In this document: positions 42,413 through 51,809 of the stretch, piece after piece
How the letters are laid out: each line of letters opens with the position of its first letter
Numbering within the stretch: position 1 is the stretch's first letter
From: Cellulophaga fucicola
GTDB lineage: Bacteria; Bacteroidota; Bacteroidia; Flavobacteriales; Flavobacteriaceae
Direction: 5' to 3'
Length of the DNA: 64,000 nt
Assembly (NCBI RefSeq): GCF_900119145.1
Contig: NZ_FPIY01000001.1
Span: forward strand, 1,240,001 to 1,304,000
Position numbers and translations under genes: made by a program
Notes under the pieces: model-generated
Databases searched by the model: none
What the model was told of the DNA's origin: nothing
What the model saw: only the letters and a program-made list of their open reading frames with translations

Positions 42413-43129
42413 TTATAATTCTTGCGTGTAAAAGATGTAATCTTTAATAACTATAGCTACAAACTCTAGAGGTTTTTTGTCTGTAGTAATATTTGTAACC
42501 TCTTTTATTTTTTCTGCTAAAGAAACAATAACATTGTGGTCTCCGTTTCGTCTTGCAGAGCTATATAGTTCTTTTATAGTTTGCATCTCTGCATCTTTAA
42601 AAACAGTTACTTGTGGGTAGCTCGGCTTATAATTTTCAGGTAAATTAGCCACCATTGTATCTTCTAATTTTACTTTTTTCTTTTCAGTAATTACTGTAGT
42701 CCCTGCTGCTATATCTCCTAAACGTTGTCCGTTACCTCTTAACAATATTGTAAGTACCGCTACACCTCCTGTAGACAATGCTACATCTACAATACGCATT
42801 ACCCACCTAATAAAATAACTAGAAAAATTTGGAGTAGAGCCGTCTATTTTAACCACTCTAATAGACATTATTCTTTTACCAATAGTTGCACCGTTCATAA
42901 AGGTTTCTAATATTAAATAATAAAAGAAAGCTGGCAACATAACAATTAAATACAAATGCCAAGCATCTTCAAAAACTATGTTCATATAAACCAACAAGAA
43001 AATCATAAGAAATGTATAAATAGAAATAACAATGCTGTCTATAATATAAGCAAGCATTCTATCACCCAAATGTGCAGCATTCTGATGAATGCTAATATTT
43101 TGAGCAGTTTCTATTTGAATTTCATTCAT
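42413..43129 (-). CDS. RDD-family membrane protein
   Basis: 238 residues. The RDD domain occupies ~15-150: HLGDRMLAYIIDSIVISIYTF with the Arg and Asp, two helices, GATIGKRIMSIRVVKIDGS, and GQRLGDIAAGTTVI. The C-terminal ~80 residues are soluble (QTIKELYSSARRNGDHNVI). RDD proteins beside SpoIIM-like, MoxR and DUF58 genes are a recurring set in bacteria, including an actinobacterial version. Here it is divergent from that block with a 34-bp gap. Its role is unknown. Confidence 0.9.
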   Translation of the reverse strand: MNEIQIETAQNISIHQNAAHLGDRMLAYIIDSIVISIYTFLMIFLLVYMNIVFEDAWHLYLIVMLPAFFYYLILETFMNGATIGKRIMSIRVVKIDGSTPNFSSYFIRWVMRIVDVALSTGGVAVLTILLRGNGQRLGDIAAGTTVITEKKKVKLEDTMVANLPENYKPSYPQVTVFKDAEMQTIKELYSSARRNGDHNVIVSLAEKIKEVTNITTDKKPLEFVAIVIKDYIFYTQEL

Positions 43130-43163
43130 ATTTTAGTTTCTTTGGTACAAATCTTAAAAGCTA

Positions 43164-44132
43164 ATGCGCGAAGCTGCCTTTGTAAAGCAAAATAAAGACA
43201 AATGGACTACTTTTGAAAGTGTCCTGGCAAAGAAAACGGAAATTGACCCAAACAAATTATCAGATTTGTACATCGAAATTACCGATCACCTTAGCTATGC
43301 CAAGACTTTCTACCCTGGTAGCAACACTGCATTTTTTTTAAATTCTTTAGCTTCAGAGGCACATCAAAAAATATATAAGACCAAAAAGGAGCCAAAAAAC
43401 AGAATTATCACCTTTTGGAAAACAGAATTTCCTACATTATTTTATCACAATCGTCGAGAATTGCTAATTGCCTTCCTTGTTTTTGCGTTTTTTACGCTAG
43501 TAGGAGTTTTCTCTGCAGCTAATGATGGTGATTTTGTTAGGTCTTTTTTAGGAGATGGTTATGTTAATATGACATTAGAAAATATAGCAAATGATGACCC
43601 TATGGCTGTTTATAAACAGCAAGGAGAATTTCAAATGTTTTTAGGTATTACCATAAATAACATTAAAGTCGCTATAATGGCTTTTATATATGGCATTTTG
43701 CTAGGTATTGGCTCATTATTTATAATGATGCAAAATGGCATTATGCTAGGTAGTTTTCAATATATGTTTTATGAAAAAGGCTTACTTTGGGAATCTGCCA
43801 GAACAATATGGATACACGGTACTATAGAAATCTCTGTTATTATAATTGCTGGTTGTGCCGGACTTGTTTTAGCTAAAGGGATTCTTTTTCCTGGTACATA
43901 TACCAGAATAGAATCTTTTAAAAGAGGAACCGTTATTGGTCTTAAAATAATGCTATCTACAGTACCTTTTTTTATTATAGCTGGTTTTTTAGAAGGCTTT
44001 GTTACAAGACATACAGAAATGCCAGATTGGCTTGCAATTTTAATAATTACAAGCTCATTAGCATTAATTTTATTTTATTACGTTATTTACCCATATTTAT
44101 TACACAAAAAAACTACCCATGCAGAACAATAA
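43164..44132 (+). CDS. SpoIIM-like (stage II sporulation protein M family) membrane protein
   Basis: 322 residues with a soluble N-terminus (~1-95) and about six membrane helices. It starts MREAAFVKQNKDKWTTFES, typical of the non-sporulating group. The conserved core is FFTLVGVFSAANDGDFVRSFLG and FQMFLGITINNIKVAIMAFIYGILLG, then IWIHGTIEISVIIIAGCAGL. The organism does not sporulate; the name is only the family label. First gene of the six-gene block. Overlaps the next gene by 14 nt. Confidence 0.9.
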   Translation: MREAAFVKQNKDKWTTFESVLAKKTEIDPNKLSDLYIEITDHLSYAKTFYPGSNTAFFLNSLASEAHQKIYKTKKEPKNRIITFWKTEFPTLFYHNRRELLIAFLVFAFFTLVGVFSAANDGDFVRSFLGDGYVNMTLENIANDDPMAVYKQQGEFQMFLGITINNIKVAIMAFIYGILLGIGSLFIMMQNGIMLGSFQYMFYEKGLLWESARTIWIHGTIEISVIIIAGCAGLVLAKGILFPGTYTRIESFKRGTVIGLKIMLSTVPFFIIAGFLEGFVTRHTEMPDWLAILIITSSLALILFYYVIYPYLLHKKTTHAEQ

Positions 44133-45003
44133 TTATGTTGAGTTTAAAAAGAAAAGAGATTTAGGCGAAATCTTAGGAGATACTTTTGCTTTTCTAAGAG
44201 GTCAATTAAAACCATTTTTTAACACTTTTTTTAAAATTGCAGGACCTTATTTAGTTGTGTTTTTATTATGCAATGCATTTTATACCTACTCTGTTGGAAA
44301 TATTATAAATTTTAATTTAGAAAGCTCGGATGAAATTTCAAGTGCACTTTTAATAGGCTTATCTGCTTTCCTTTTTATAATATCTATGGGAGTTGCTTAC
44401 GCAATGGCACAATCTGTAACACTGCACTATATAAAAAGTTATGTAGAAAATAATGGCGCTACTAATTTTGAGCAAATAAAGTCTGAAGTTTACAGTACAT
44501 TTTGGAAATTTATTGGCCTTGCTTTTTTAGTAGGTATATGTGTTTTAATTGGACTTATGTTTTGTATAATACCTGGAGTATATTTATATGTGCCACTAAC
44601 TCTTTCTTTTAGTATTCTTATTTTTAATAAAAAATCTGTGGGTGATGCATTTAGCGATGGTTTTTCTTTAGTTAAAGATTACTGGTGGATAACATTTGCA
44701 ACGCTATTGGTTGTTGGTATTGTTGTGACTATAGCTGGCTATGCTTTTAGTGTTCCTTCTGCAATATATATGTACGCTAAAATGGGTGTGTTTTCTGCAG
44801 AAATAGACCCTAGCAATATGGGAGATACTTTAATAGATCCCATAGGAATTGTTATAAATATGATAAGTATTTTATTTCAATATTTACTAAGTATTATAAC
44901 AGTTGTTGCTGGCGCTCTGATTTATTTTGACTTAAATGAAAGAAAAAATTTAACAGGAACCTTAGAACGTATTAAAAGTTTAGGTAATACTACTGACTAT
45001 TAA
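44119..45003 (+). CDS. Polytopic membrane protein of the SpoIIM-MoxR block
   Basis: 294 residues. A short soluble N-terminus (VEFKKKRDLGEILGDTFAFL) is followed by about six membrane helices, such as AFLVGICVLIGLMFCIIPGVY. The motif IIPGVYLYVPLTLSFSILIF with DAFSDGFSLVKDYWWITFATL resembles the membrane domain of DUF975/GDPD-like proteins. No catalytic residues are visible. Overlaps its upstream neighbour by 14 nt and is 1 nt from the next gene. I do not assign a function. Confidence 0.8.
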   Translation: MQNNNYVEFKKKRDLGEILGDTFAFLRGQLKPFFNTFFKIAGPYLVVFLLCNAFYTYSVGNIINFNLESSDEISSALLIGLSAFLFIISMGVAYAMAQSVTLHYIKSYVENNGATNFEQIKSEVYSTFWKFIGLAFLVGICVLIGLMFCIIPGVYLYVPLTLSFSILIFNKKSVGDAFSDGFSLVKDYWWITFATLLVVGIVVTIAGYAFSVPSAIYMYAKMGVFSAEIDPSNMGDTLIDPIGIVINMISILFQYLLSIITVVAGALIYFDLNERKNLTGTLERIKSLGNTTDY

Positions 45004-45004
45004 T

Positions 45005-45742
45005 ATGAGTAAATTTCTTTTCTCTTTATTTATTTGCTTTACGTTTTCGCTAGCTGCGTATAGTTTTCAAGACTCTACATCTGTTCAGTATGATGATGCT
45101 CCGCTGTATGTAAAAAAGATTACTAAAGAAGATTTACAAAAATATAAAGAAGACTCTAAATATGATTACACCTTAGAGAAGGCTGATAATTCCTGGTGGG
45201 AAAATTTAAAAACTTGGGCTTATTCTTATCTGCTACGTTTTTTTCAATGGATATTTGGCGGTACAAAAGCAGTAGGATTTTTAGCAGCTTTTTTACAATT
45301 TATACCATATATACTTCTTGCTTTTTTAATTTTTATTTTGATAATGTTATTCCTTAAAACAAATATGCGAGGTATTAACTTAGCTAAAAAGAACTTAAGC
45401 AACGTTACCCTGTCAGAAGAAGAGCATATTATTAAAAATGAAGATATACAACAGCTTATAAAAAATGCTTTAGAAGACAAAAATTATAGACTAGCCGTTA
45501 GATATTACTATCTATACATTTTAAAAATAATGAGCGAAAAAGAGCTTATAGATTGGCAATTGCAAAAAACAAATGACGATTACCAAAAAGAATTAAGTCA
45601 ATCTAAATACGCAACACCCTTTGTTACTATCACAAGATTGTATGACTACATTTGGTATGGTGATTTTACCATAGATGAGTCTAAATACAATAAAGCTGCA
45701 GAAGAATTTATTAAACTACAAAATAGTATAACCAAATCGTGA
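45005..45742 (+). CDS. DUF4129 membrane protein
   Basis: 245 residues. Signal-like N-terminus (FLFSLFICFTFSLAAYSF), one further helix (FIPYILLAFLIFILIMLFL), then a cytoplasmic helical domain with the DUF4129 pattern: LAVRYYYLYILKIMSEKELIDW, then RLYDYIWYGDFTIDESKYN. DUF4129 is often found with MoxR and DUF58, including fused to transglutaminase domains, and here fits that set. A 4-nt overlap joins it to the next gene. Confidence 0.87.
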   Translation: MSKFLFSLFICFTFSLAAYSFQDSTSVQYDDAPLYVKKITKEDLQKYKEDSKYDYTLEKADNSWWENLKTWAYSYLLRFFQWIFGGTKAVGFLAAFLQFIPYILLAFLIFILIMLFLKTNMRGINLAKKNLSNVTLSEEEHIIKNEDIQQLIKNALEDKNYRLAVRYYYLYILKIMSEKELIDWQLQKTNDDYQKELSQSKYATPFVTITRLYDYIWYGDFTIDESKYNKAAEEFIKLQNSITKS

Positions 45743-46950
45743 TAAAAAAAGGAGGCACATATATAATTATAATAGTAATCACATTAGTTGTTTACCTTGC
45801 TCTAGAATACAGTAAACCCAAGCAGGTTAACTGGTTTCCTTCTTTTGCCAGTCACCATAAAATAGCGTACGGTACAAAAGTACTTAATGATTTAATGGAG
45901 AAAAGGTTTGAAGACAAAATGACTTCTGTATACCAACCTCCATATACTTATTTAAAAGATAACGATACTATAACGGGTACATATTTTCTATTAAACAATA
46001 GTTTAGAATTAGACAAAAATGAAGTTAACGAATTGCTAGATTGGACCGCAAAAGGCAATACACTTTTCCTTGCGGGCTCTTCTTTTGGTACATCTCTAAA
46101 AAATGAATTAGGTTTTAAAACTAAAACATTATACAGTGATGATATTCAGCATCAATTCTATATGCAACTGGTTAATCCGTCTTTAAAAAACAAAAAACCT
46201 ATTGTATTTAGTAAAAAGAGTAATGTTAATTATTTTTCTGAAATAGATACATTGAATACTACTGTTCTAGGAGTTATAGATAATTTTAAAACTATATCTA
46301 TTAAAAATGCAAACGTAATTAAACAAGATTACGGTAAAGGAAAAGTTATACTTAGCACCTTCCCAACTGCATTTACTAATTATTTTATTTTACAAAATAG
46401 CAACAATACAGATTACACTGCTGCCTTACTATCTTACATAGATAGTAATAAGAATATCTATGTAGACAATCACCATAAAGCAGGTAAAAAATTCTACACG
46501 TCGCCAATGCGTGTTTTTTTAAGTGCTAAAGAATTAAAGTGGGCATATTACATTGCTATAATTGGCGCTCTACTTTACGTGTTTTTCGAAGGAAAAAGAA
46601 AACAACGTGCAATACCAATAGTTACTCCGTTAAAAAATCAAACTTTAGCATTTACAAGGACTATTGCAGATATGTACTTTAAAAGAAATAGACAAAAAGA
46701 AATTGTAGAACATAAAATTAACTTTTTCTTGGACTACGTGCGTTCTAAATTCCACGTAAATACCTTAGAACAAAACGATGATTTTTACAATACAATCTCA
46801 GCTAGAAGTTTTCATACAAAAGAAGAAACTAGGGAGTTATTTTCTCTTTTAGATCAACTTTTAGAACAACATACAGTTACTAATGAAGAACTTTTATCAT
46901 TAGACAAAAAAATAGAAAAATTTAAAGCAAAAGCAAATGGAAGCAAATAA
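45739..46950 (+). CDS. DUF4350 membrane protein
   Basis: 403 residues with a GTG start at 45739 (GTGA overlap with the previous stop); no nearer ATG fits the N-terminal helix (TYIIIIVITLVVYLALEY). The exported middle has a GATase-like/DUF4350 fold: ELLDWTAKGNTLFLAGSSFG, YGKGKVILSTFPTAFTNYF. A second helix (WAYYIAIIGALLYVFFEGKR) precedes a cytoplasmic helical region (TLAFTRTIADMYFKRNRQKEI). Similar placement next to MoxR-DUF58 occurs in actinobacteria. Overlaps moxR by 14 nt. Confidence 0.85.
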   Translation: MIKKGGTYIIIIVITLVVYLALEYSKPKQVNWFPSFASHHKIAYGTKVLNDLMEKRFEDKMTSVYQPPYTYLKDNDTITGTYFLLNNSLELDKNEVNELLDWTAKGNTLFLAGSSFGTSLKNELGFKTKTLYSDDIQHQFYMQLVNPSLKNKKPIVFSKKSNVNYFSEIDTLNTTVLGVIDNFKTISIKNANVIKQDYGKGKVILSTFPTAFTNYFILQNSNNTDYTAALLSYIDSNKNIYVDNHHKAGKKFYTSPMRVFLSAKELKWAYYIAIIGALLYVFFEGKRKQRAIPIVTPLKNQTLAFTRTIADMYFKRNRQKEIVEHKINFFLDYVRSKFHVNTLEQNDDFYNTISARSFHTKEETRELFSLLDQLLEQHTVTNEELLSLDKKIEKFKAKANGSK

Positions 46951-47923
46951 CGATATCAACTTTGACAGCAGAATACCTTTAGAAGATTTAAAAAATGCTG
47001 TAACAAATATTAAACAAGAGTTAGCCAAAGTAATTATTGGTCAAGACCGTTTTGTAGAGCTATTAATTGTTTCTCTTTTGGTAGACGGACACGTTCTAAT
47101 AGAAGGTGTCCCCGGTATAGCAAAAACAGTTACTGCTAAATTATTTGCTAAAACTTTAAAAACTGAGTTTAGTCGAATTCAATTTACACCAGATTTAATG
47201 CCTAGTGATATTTTAGGAACTTCTATTTTTAATGTAAAAACATCTGAGTTTGAATATAAAAGAGGTCCTATTTTTTCTAACATCATTTTAATTGATGAAA
47301 TAAACAGAGCTCCGGCTAAAACACAAGCTGCTTTGTTTGAAATTATGGAAGAGACACAAGTTACTATGGATGGTACTACTTATAAAATGGAAGCCCCTTT
47401 TATGGTTTTAGCAACACAAAACCCAATTGAGCAAGAAGGTACCTATGCGTTACCAGAAGCTCAATTAGACCGTTTTTTATTTAAAATTAAAGTAGAATAC
47501 CCTAGCTTAGAAGACGAAATAAAAATATTAACTACACACCACCAACGTAAAGGCATAAAAGCAGATACGCTTATAAAAGATATTTTAACACCTGCCAAGT
47601 TAAAAGAATACAAGCAAAACATACAAGAGGTAATTGTAGAAGAAAAAATTATACGTTACGTTGCAGAGATTATTACAAAAACACGTAACCACCCGCATTT
47701 ATATTTAGGAGGTTCTCCAAGAGCTTCGTTGGCTACTTTAAATGCAGCTAAAGCATTTGCTGCTATAAACGGAAGAGATTTTGTTACTCCTGAAGACGTT
47801 AAAAAAGCACTAGAACCTGTATTAAACCACAGAGTTATTTTAACTCCAGAACGCGAAATGGAAGGTATGACAACAGAAAGCGTTGTACATATGATTATGG
47901 AATCTGTAGAAATACCTAGATAA
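46937..47923 (+). CDS. MoxR-family AAA+ ATPase
   Basis: 328 residues, cytoplasmic. Walker A is GVPGIAKT (57-64), Walker B is ILIDEINRAPAKTQAALFEIM, sensor 1 is LATQNPIEQEGTYALPEAQLDRF, and the arginine finger/sensor 2 region is GGSPRASLATLNAAKAF. MoxR ATPases act as chaperones that mature or activate partner proteins, often VWA or DUF58 proteins. The DUF58 gene follows after 3 nt. It is the only ATPase in the block, so it is the likely energy source. Confidence 0.95.
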   Translation: MEANNDINFDSRIPLEDLKNAVTNIKQELAKVIIGQDRFVELLIVSLLVDGHVLIEGVPGIAKTVTAKLFAKTLKTEFSRIQFTPDLMPSDILGTSIFNVKTSEFEYKRGPIFSNIILIDEINRAPAKTQAALFEIMEETQVTMDGTTYKMEAPFMVLATQNPIEQEGTYALPEAQLDRFLFKIKVEYPSLEDEIKILTTHHQRKGIKADTLIKDILTPAKLKEYKQNIQEVIVEEKIIRYVAEIITKTRNHPHLYLGGSPRASLATLNAAKAFAAINGRDFVTPEDVKKALEPVLNHRVILTPEREMEGMTTESVVHMIMESVEIPR

Positions 47924-47926
47924 TAC

Positions 47927-49258
47927 ATGCGCTTTTTAAAATCGTTTTACATACACAACACTTTTTTTTGGTATTTAGCCATCTTATCAGCAATGTTCAT
48001 AACATCTTACTGGAATAAGTGGCTGTACCCAATTGCTTGGCTTTGTACAATGATTTTAATTGCCTTATTTATATTAGATATTTACTTACTTTACGCTACA
48101 AAAAATGGTGTAAAAGCATCTAGATCTTTACCGCAAAAATTATCAAACAGCGACCATAACCCAGTAGTTATGGAATTTAAGAGTACTTACGCTTTTAAAG
48201 CAGGTATTTCTGTGGTAGAAGAATTGCCAATTCAATTTCAAAAAAGAGACTTTAAATACAATACAACATTAATTAAAGGAACACCTAAGTTATTTGAATA
48301 CACTGTACGACCTGTAGAACGCGGCGAGTATTATTTTGGAAATCTAAACATTTACACATCTTCTCCACTGCGTATAGTAAAACGTAAGTTTCTGTTTCAG
48401 AAAAACCAAATGGTTCCTGTGTACCCTTCTATTATTCAAATGCAGAAATACGATTTTTTAGCTATTAGCAATAAATTATCGGAATTTGGAATGAAAAAAA
48501 TTAGGCGTATTGGCAATACTCAAGAGTTTGAGCAAATTAAAGAATATGTACAGGGTGATGACTTTAGAACTATTAACTGGAAAGCTACTGCAAAAAGCAA
48601 TCATTTAATGGTGAATCAGTATCAGGATGAAAAATCGCAACCAATATATTCTGTTATAGACACTGGACGTGTAATGAAAATGCCTTTTAATGGCTTAAAA
48701 CTTTTAGATTATGCCATTAATAGTACTCTTGCGTTTTCTAATGTTGCTCTAAAAAAGAATGATAAAACAGGGATGATATCGTTCTCTAAAAACATAGAAA
48801 CTTTTTTACCTGCGGTACAGAAACCAACCTATTTAAACGCTATTTTAGAGAAACTTTACAACATTACAACAGAATATACAGATTCTGACTTTGGCCTGCT
48901 CTACGCTCATATAAAACGCAGAGTAAACCATAGAAGTTTACTTTTGTTGTACACTAATTTTGAACATATAACTGCAATGCGCAGGCAATTACCTTTTTTA
49001 TTAGCCATTGCTAAAAAACACGTTTTAGTTGTTATCTTTTTTGAAAATACAGAATTAGAAAGCTTGGTAAATTCTAATACAGAAGACTTACAAGGTATTT
49101 ACCATAAAACTATTGCAGAAAAGTTTTCTATGGAAAAAAAGTTAATGCAAAAAGAATTACAACAATACGGCATACAAACAATACTTACAAAGCCAGAAGA
49201 GCTTACAATTAATACCATAAACAAGTATTTAGAAATAAAAGCAAGAGGGCTTTTATAG
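47927..49258 (+). CDS. DUF58 (vWA-like) membrane protein
   Basis: 443 residues. Two N-terminal helices (TFFWYLAILSAMFITSYW, WLCTMILIALFILDIYLLYA), then a beta-rich region (YTVRPVERGEYYFGNLNIYTSSPL), and the DUF58 core: EFEQIKEYVQGDDFRTINWKATA preceded by RIGNTQ. A vWA-like half follows, with SVIDTGRVM as a degenerate MIDAS. Classic DxSxS is not seen, so metal binding is doubtful. Partner of MoxR at a 3-nt distance. Last gene of the block. Confidence 0.9.
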   Translation: MRFLKSFYIHNTFFWYLAILSAMFITSYWNKWLYPIAWLCTMILIALFILDIYLLYATKNGVKASRSLPQKLSNSDHNPVVMEFKSTYAFKAGISVVEELPIQFQKRDFKYNTTLIKGTPKLFEYTVRPVERGEYYFGNLNIYTSSPLRIVKRKFLFQKNQMVPVYPSIIQMQKYDFLAISNKLSEFGMKKIRRIGNTQEFEQIKEYVQGDDFRTINWKATAKSNHLMVNQYQDEKSQPIYSVIDTGRVMKMPFNGLKLLDYAINSTLAFSNVALKKNDKTGMISFSKNIETFLPAVQKPTYLNAILEKLYNITTEYTDSDFGLLYAHIKRRVNHRSLLLLYTNFEHITAMRRQLPFLLAIAKKHVLVVIFFENTELESLVNSNTEDLQGIYHKTIAEKFSMEKKLMQKELQQYGIQTILTKPEELTINTINKYLEIKARGLL

Positions 49259-49312
49259 AAGCGAATAAGCTGTTTTTTATGTCTATTTGTAACAAACATA
49301 AAAACAAATTCT

Positions 49313-49703
49313 ATTACTTTGAAAGCTACCAATAGTACACTAGCCGGCACCAACACAATATTCTCTTTATACAAAGCAGCTATAGACTACCAAAAAATAA
49401 AGTTTGCTGATAATGTTTGGCCTTTATTTTCTAAAGAATTAGAGAAACAGAAATAAAAAAAAACGGACAATTTAAACTTGTAATTAATAACACTATTGCC
49501 TGCATTTGGGATATAACTTTTTGTGCTCCAGAAATTTGGTAGACAGAGACCAAGAGTCTGCAGTTTATATGCATAGAATAGTAACTAATCCTGAATTTAG
49601 GGGATTTTCTTTTTTAGGTATATTCAAAATAGAAAATTCTGAAAACTTGCCTAACCATTACCATAATGCAAATGTTTGTCTTTTTGAAATTAAAACACCT
49701 TAA
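49313..49703 (+). pseudogene. GNAT acetyltransferase pseudogene
   Basis: Pieces of one GNAT protein lie in successive frames. Frame a (from 49313): LYKAAIDYQKIKF and NVWPLFSKELEKQK, then a stop. Frame b: GQFKLVINNTIACIWDITF and APEIW, then TAG. Frame c: ESAVYMHRIVTNPEFRG, then FSFLGIFKIENSENLPNHYHN and CLFEIKTP, then stop. The part between RG and the FLGIFK strand is missing: about 50 residues that in relatives hold the acetyl-CoA loop and WA...A helix. So there are two frame changes, in-frame stops and an internal deletion. It must be non-functional. It follows DUF58 on the same strand. Confidence 0.85.
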
Positions 49704-49838
49704 ATACTCACTTACATTATTCATTGTAAAAGAAGCACTTAAAAGAATTCTTTAAAAAATTCCTACAATATTACAGTAATACGATTAAAATTATTTAATT
49801 TTCCCTATATTATATATTCTAAACCCTAAATAAAACTT

Positions 49839-50069
49839 ATGCTAAAGTCTAACTACCAAAAAATATACAGTGGCAACCAATTTGATGTTCTAGCAATTGT
49901 AGAGGAACTACACGCTATACACATAGAAGGTATTGTAAAAGACGAAACAGAATCTGGCAGATTAGCTGGTTTTGGAACTGCTATCCCTGGTGAGCAAGAT
50001 TTATATGTACACAATGACGAAGCAGAAAAAGCAAAAGAGCTTTTAGAAAATCGTTTTAAAAAATCTTAA
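49839..50069 (+). CDS. DUF2007 putative signal-transducing protein
   Basis: 76 residues, cytoplasmic. The single domain YQKIYSGNQFDVLAIVEELHAIHIEG with ELLVHNDEAEKAKELL-like end (LYVHNDEAEKAKELLENRF) matches DUF2007, which folds like a GlnB-type ferredoxin-like unit. In other bacteria the domain is thought to take part in signalling or quality control, without proof. It stands alone with AT-rich flanks. The start is the only ATG available. Confidence 0.85.
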   Translation: MLKSNYQKIYSGNQFDVLAIVEELHAIHIEGIVKDETESGRLAGFGTAIPGEQDLYVHNDEAEKAKELLENRFKKS

Positions 50070-50192
50070 TACAAACGTGTTATTTAATTCAGTGCTAAAT
50101 AGATAAATCTATACTTAGCAAGAAAATAATATAAAAATACCAACAACTACTTACAAAAAAATTTTACTTTTACCGTAGGTGTTTATGTACAT

Positions 50193-51809
50193 ATGAAAGC
50201 TTCCCCCAAAACAATAGAATTAAGGTTCTCTAGAACTTTAATTCTAATCATAATTGCTATATGCGTTTTTCCATTTATTCTTCAGCAACTTGGAGTTAAT
50301 TTCGGAAGCGTTAATCTTGTCTTTAATGCTAACGGGGAAAAAGTAAAACTAGACCATACTTCACAAGATCTAATTTTAACCAATTTAAGAGGAACTTTTA
50401 CTCATTTAATTTTAGAATGGACTGCAATATGTATTGCTATTGCTACTGCAATACTTGCTTTTATACAATACAGAATAACAAATAACCCAGCTACTCCTAT
50501 AATTGGCGCAGCTCTTTTATGTGCAGGCTTTATAGATGCTTTTCATGCGCTCTCTGCTATTAAAGTAATTAAATCTGTTTCAGATAACGAGAATTTTTTA
50601 CCCTTTACATGGGCTATATCTAGAATATTTAATAGTGTAATTTTAATTTTAGGAACTAGTATCTTTCTTTTTAAATCTAAAAGAATGGCACCTAAAAAAG
50701 GTAGACGCTTTGTCTTGCTTATTTGCCTAAGTTTTATATTTATTGCTTATTTAACGGTATACTTTGCGGCATTAAGTAATAGTCTACCGCAAACTACTTT
50801 TCAAAATAGCTTTATAACAAGACCTTATGATGTAATACCTCTGTTTTTATTTTTGTTTATGGCAATATGGTTACTACCTCAGTTTCATAAAAAAGAAAAT
50901 AGCGTATTTTCTAGTGCTTTATTATGGAGTATGATACCTGCAATAGCAACCCAAATGTATATGGTTTTTGGATCTAAAGATTTACACGACTCTAACTTTA
51001 ACATAGCACATTCTCTTAAAGCAATTTCTTATTTAATTCCTTTTATTGGCATAACACTAGATTACATTACAACCCATAAAAAAGAACAGGTTAGAATAAC
51101 AGAATTAAAAAATGCGCAATTTAATTTAAGACAAAAAAATAAAGAGTTAGAGCAGTTTGCCTATATAGCATCTCACGACTTACAAGAACCATTGCGTACT
51201 GTTATGAACTTTACACAATTGTTTGAAGAAGAGTTTCAAGATAAAATAGACACTAACGGATCTACATACTTAAACTTTATTAAAGAAGCCACAATTAGAA
51301 TGAGCGCACTAATAAAAGGCCTCTTAGATTATTCTAGAATTGGATCCAAAACAGAAATTAGTAACGTAAAATTTAATAAATTATTAAAGACTGTAAAAAT
51401 TGATTTGGAAGCTATTATTAAAGAATCTGGCGCCAAAATAAAAGTAAAGAAATTACCCAAAATTAAAGGGCATAAAACAGAATTGCGTATGTTATTCCAG
51501 AACCTAATAACAAATGCAATTAAGTTTAGAAAAGAAGGTATACCTCCTGTAATACAAATTAAAGCCATAGATATTGGCGAGTATTGGGAGTTTAGTGTAA
51601 AAGATAACGGAATTGGTATTGAAGAAAAACACAAAGAAAAAATATTTTCTATGTTTCAACAACTACATTCTAAAGGTACATATGAAGGTACAGGGATTGG
51701 ACTAGCTCACAGTTTTAAAATTGTATCTATACACAAAGGACAAATTTGGGTAGTTTCTGAGCCTAACAAAGGAAGCGAATTTAAGTTCACTATTAAAAAA
51801 GAAGAATGA
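50193..51809 (+). CDS. Membrane sensor histidine kinase (MASE3-like)
   Basis: 538 residues. The N-terminal ~300 residues carry about eight helices in a MASE3-like sensor (TFTHLILEWTAICIAIATAI, LLCAGFIDAFHALSAI, PFTWAISRIFNSVILILG). A HisKA follows, with the His in ELEQFAYIASHDLQEPLRTV, and then an HATPase (LRMLFQNLITNAIKFRKE, VKDNGIGIEEKHKEKIF, GTGIGLAHSFKI). This subtype resembles phytochrome-like kinases. The stop overlaps the response-regulator start by 4 nt (ATGA), so the partner is clear. The stimulus is unknown. Confidence 0.92.
   Translation: MKASPKTIELRFSRTLILIIIAICVFPFILQQLGVNFGSVNLVFNANGEKVKLDHTSQDLILTNLRGTFTHLILEWTAICIAIATAILAFIQYRITNNPATPIIGAALLCAGFIDAFHALSAIKVIKSVSDNENFLPFTWAISRIFNSVILILGTSIFLFKSKRMAPKKGRRFVLLICLSFIFIAYLTVYFAALSNSLPQTTFQNSFITRPYDVIPLFLFLFMAIWLLPQFHKKENSVFSSALLWSMIPAIATQMYMVFGSKDLHDSNFNIAHSLKAISYLIPFIGITLDYITTHKKEQVRITELKNAQFNLRQKNKELEQFAYIASHDLQEPLRTVMNFTQLFEEEFQDKIDTNGSTYLNFIKEATIRMSALIKGLLDYSRIGSKTEISNVKFNKLLKTVKIDLEAIIKESGAKIKVKKLPKIKGHKTELRMLFQNLITNAIKFRKEGIPPVIQIKAIDIGEYWEFSVKDNGIGIEEKHKEKIFSMFQQLHSKGTYEGTGIGLAHSFKIVSIHKGQIWVVSEPNKGSEFKFTIKKEE

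Noticed and set aside
43164-44132. Sporulation role for the SpoIIM-like gene
   Set aside because: No other sporulation genes and a Gram-negative flavobacterial setting; only the family name is shared.
49506-49703. Short intact-looking gene with ATG at 49506
   Set aside because: Its first ~12 codons are out of frame with the GNAT homology; it is only the last fragment of the pseudogene.
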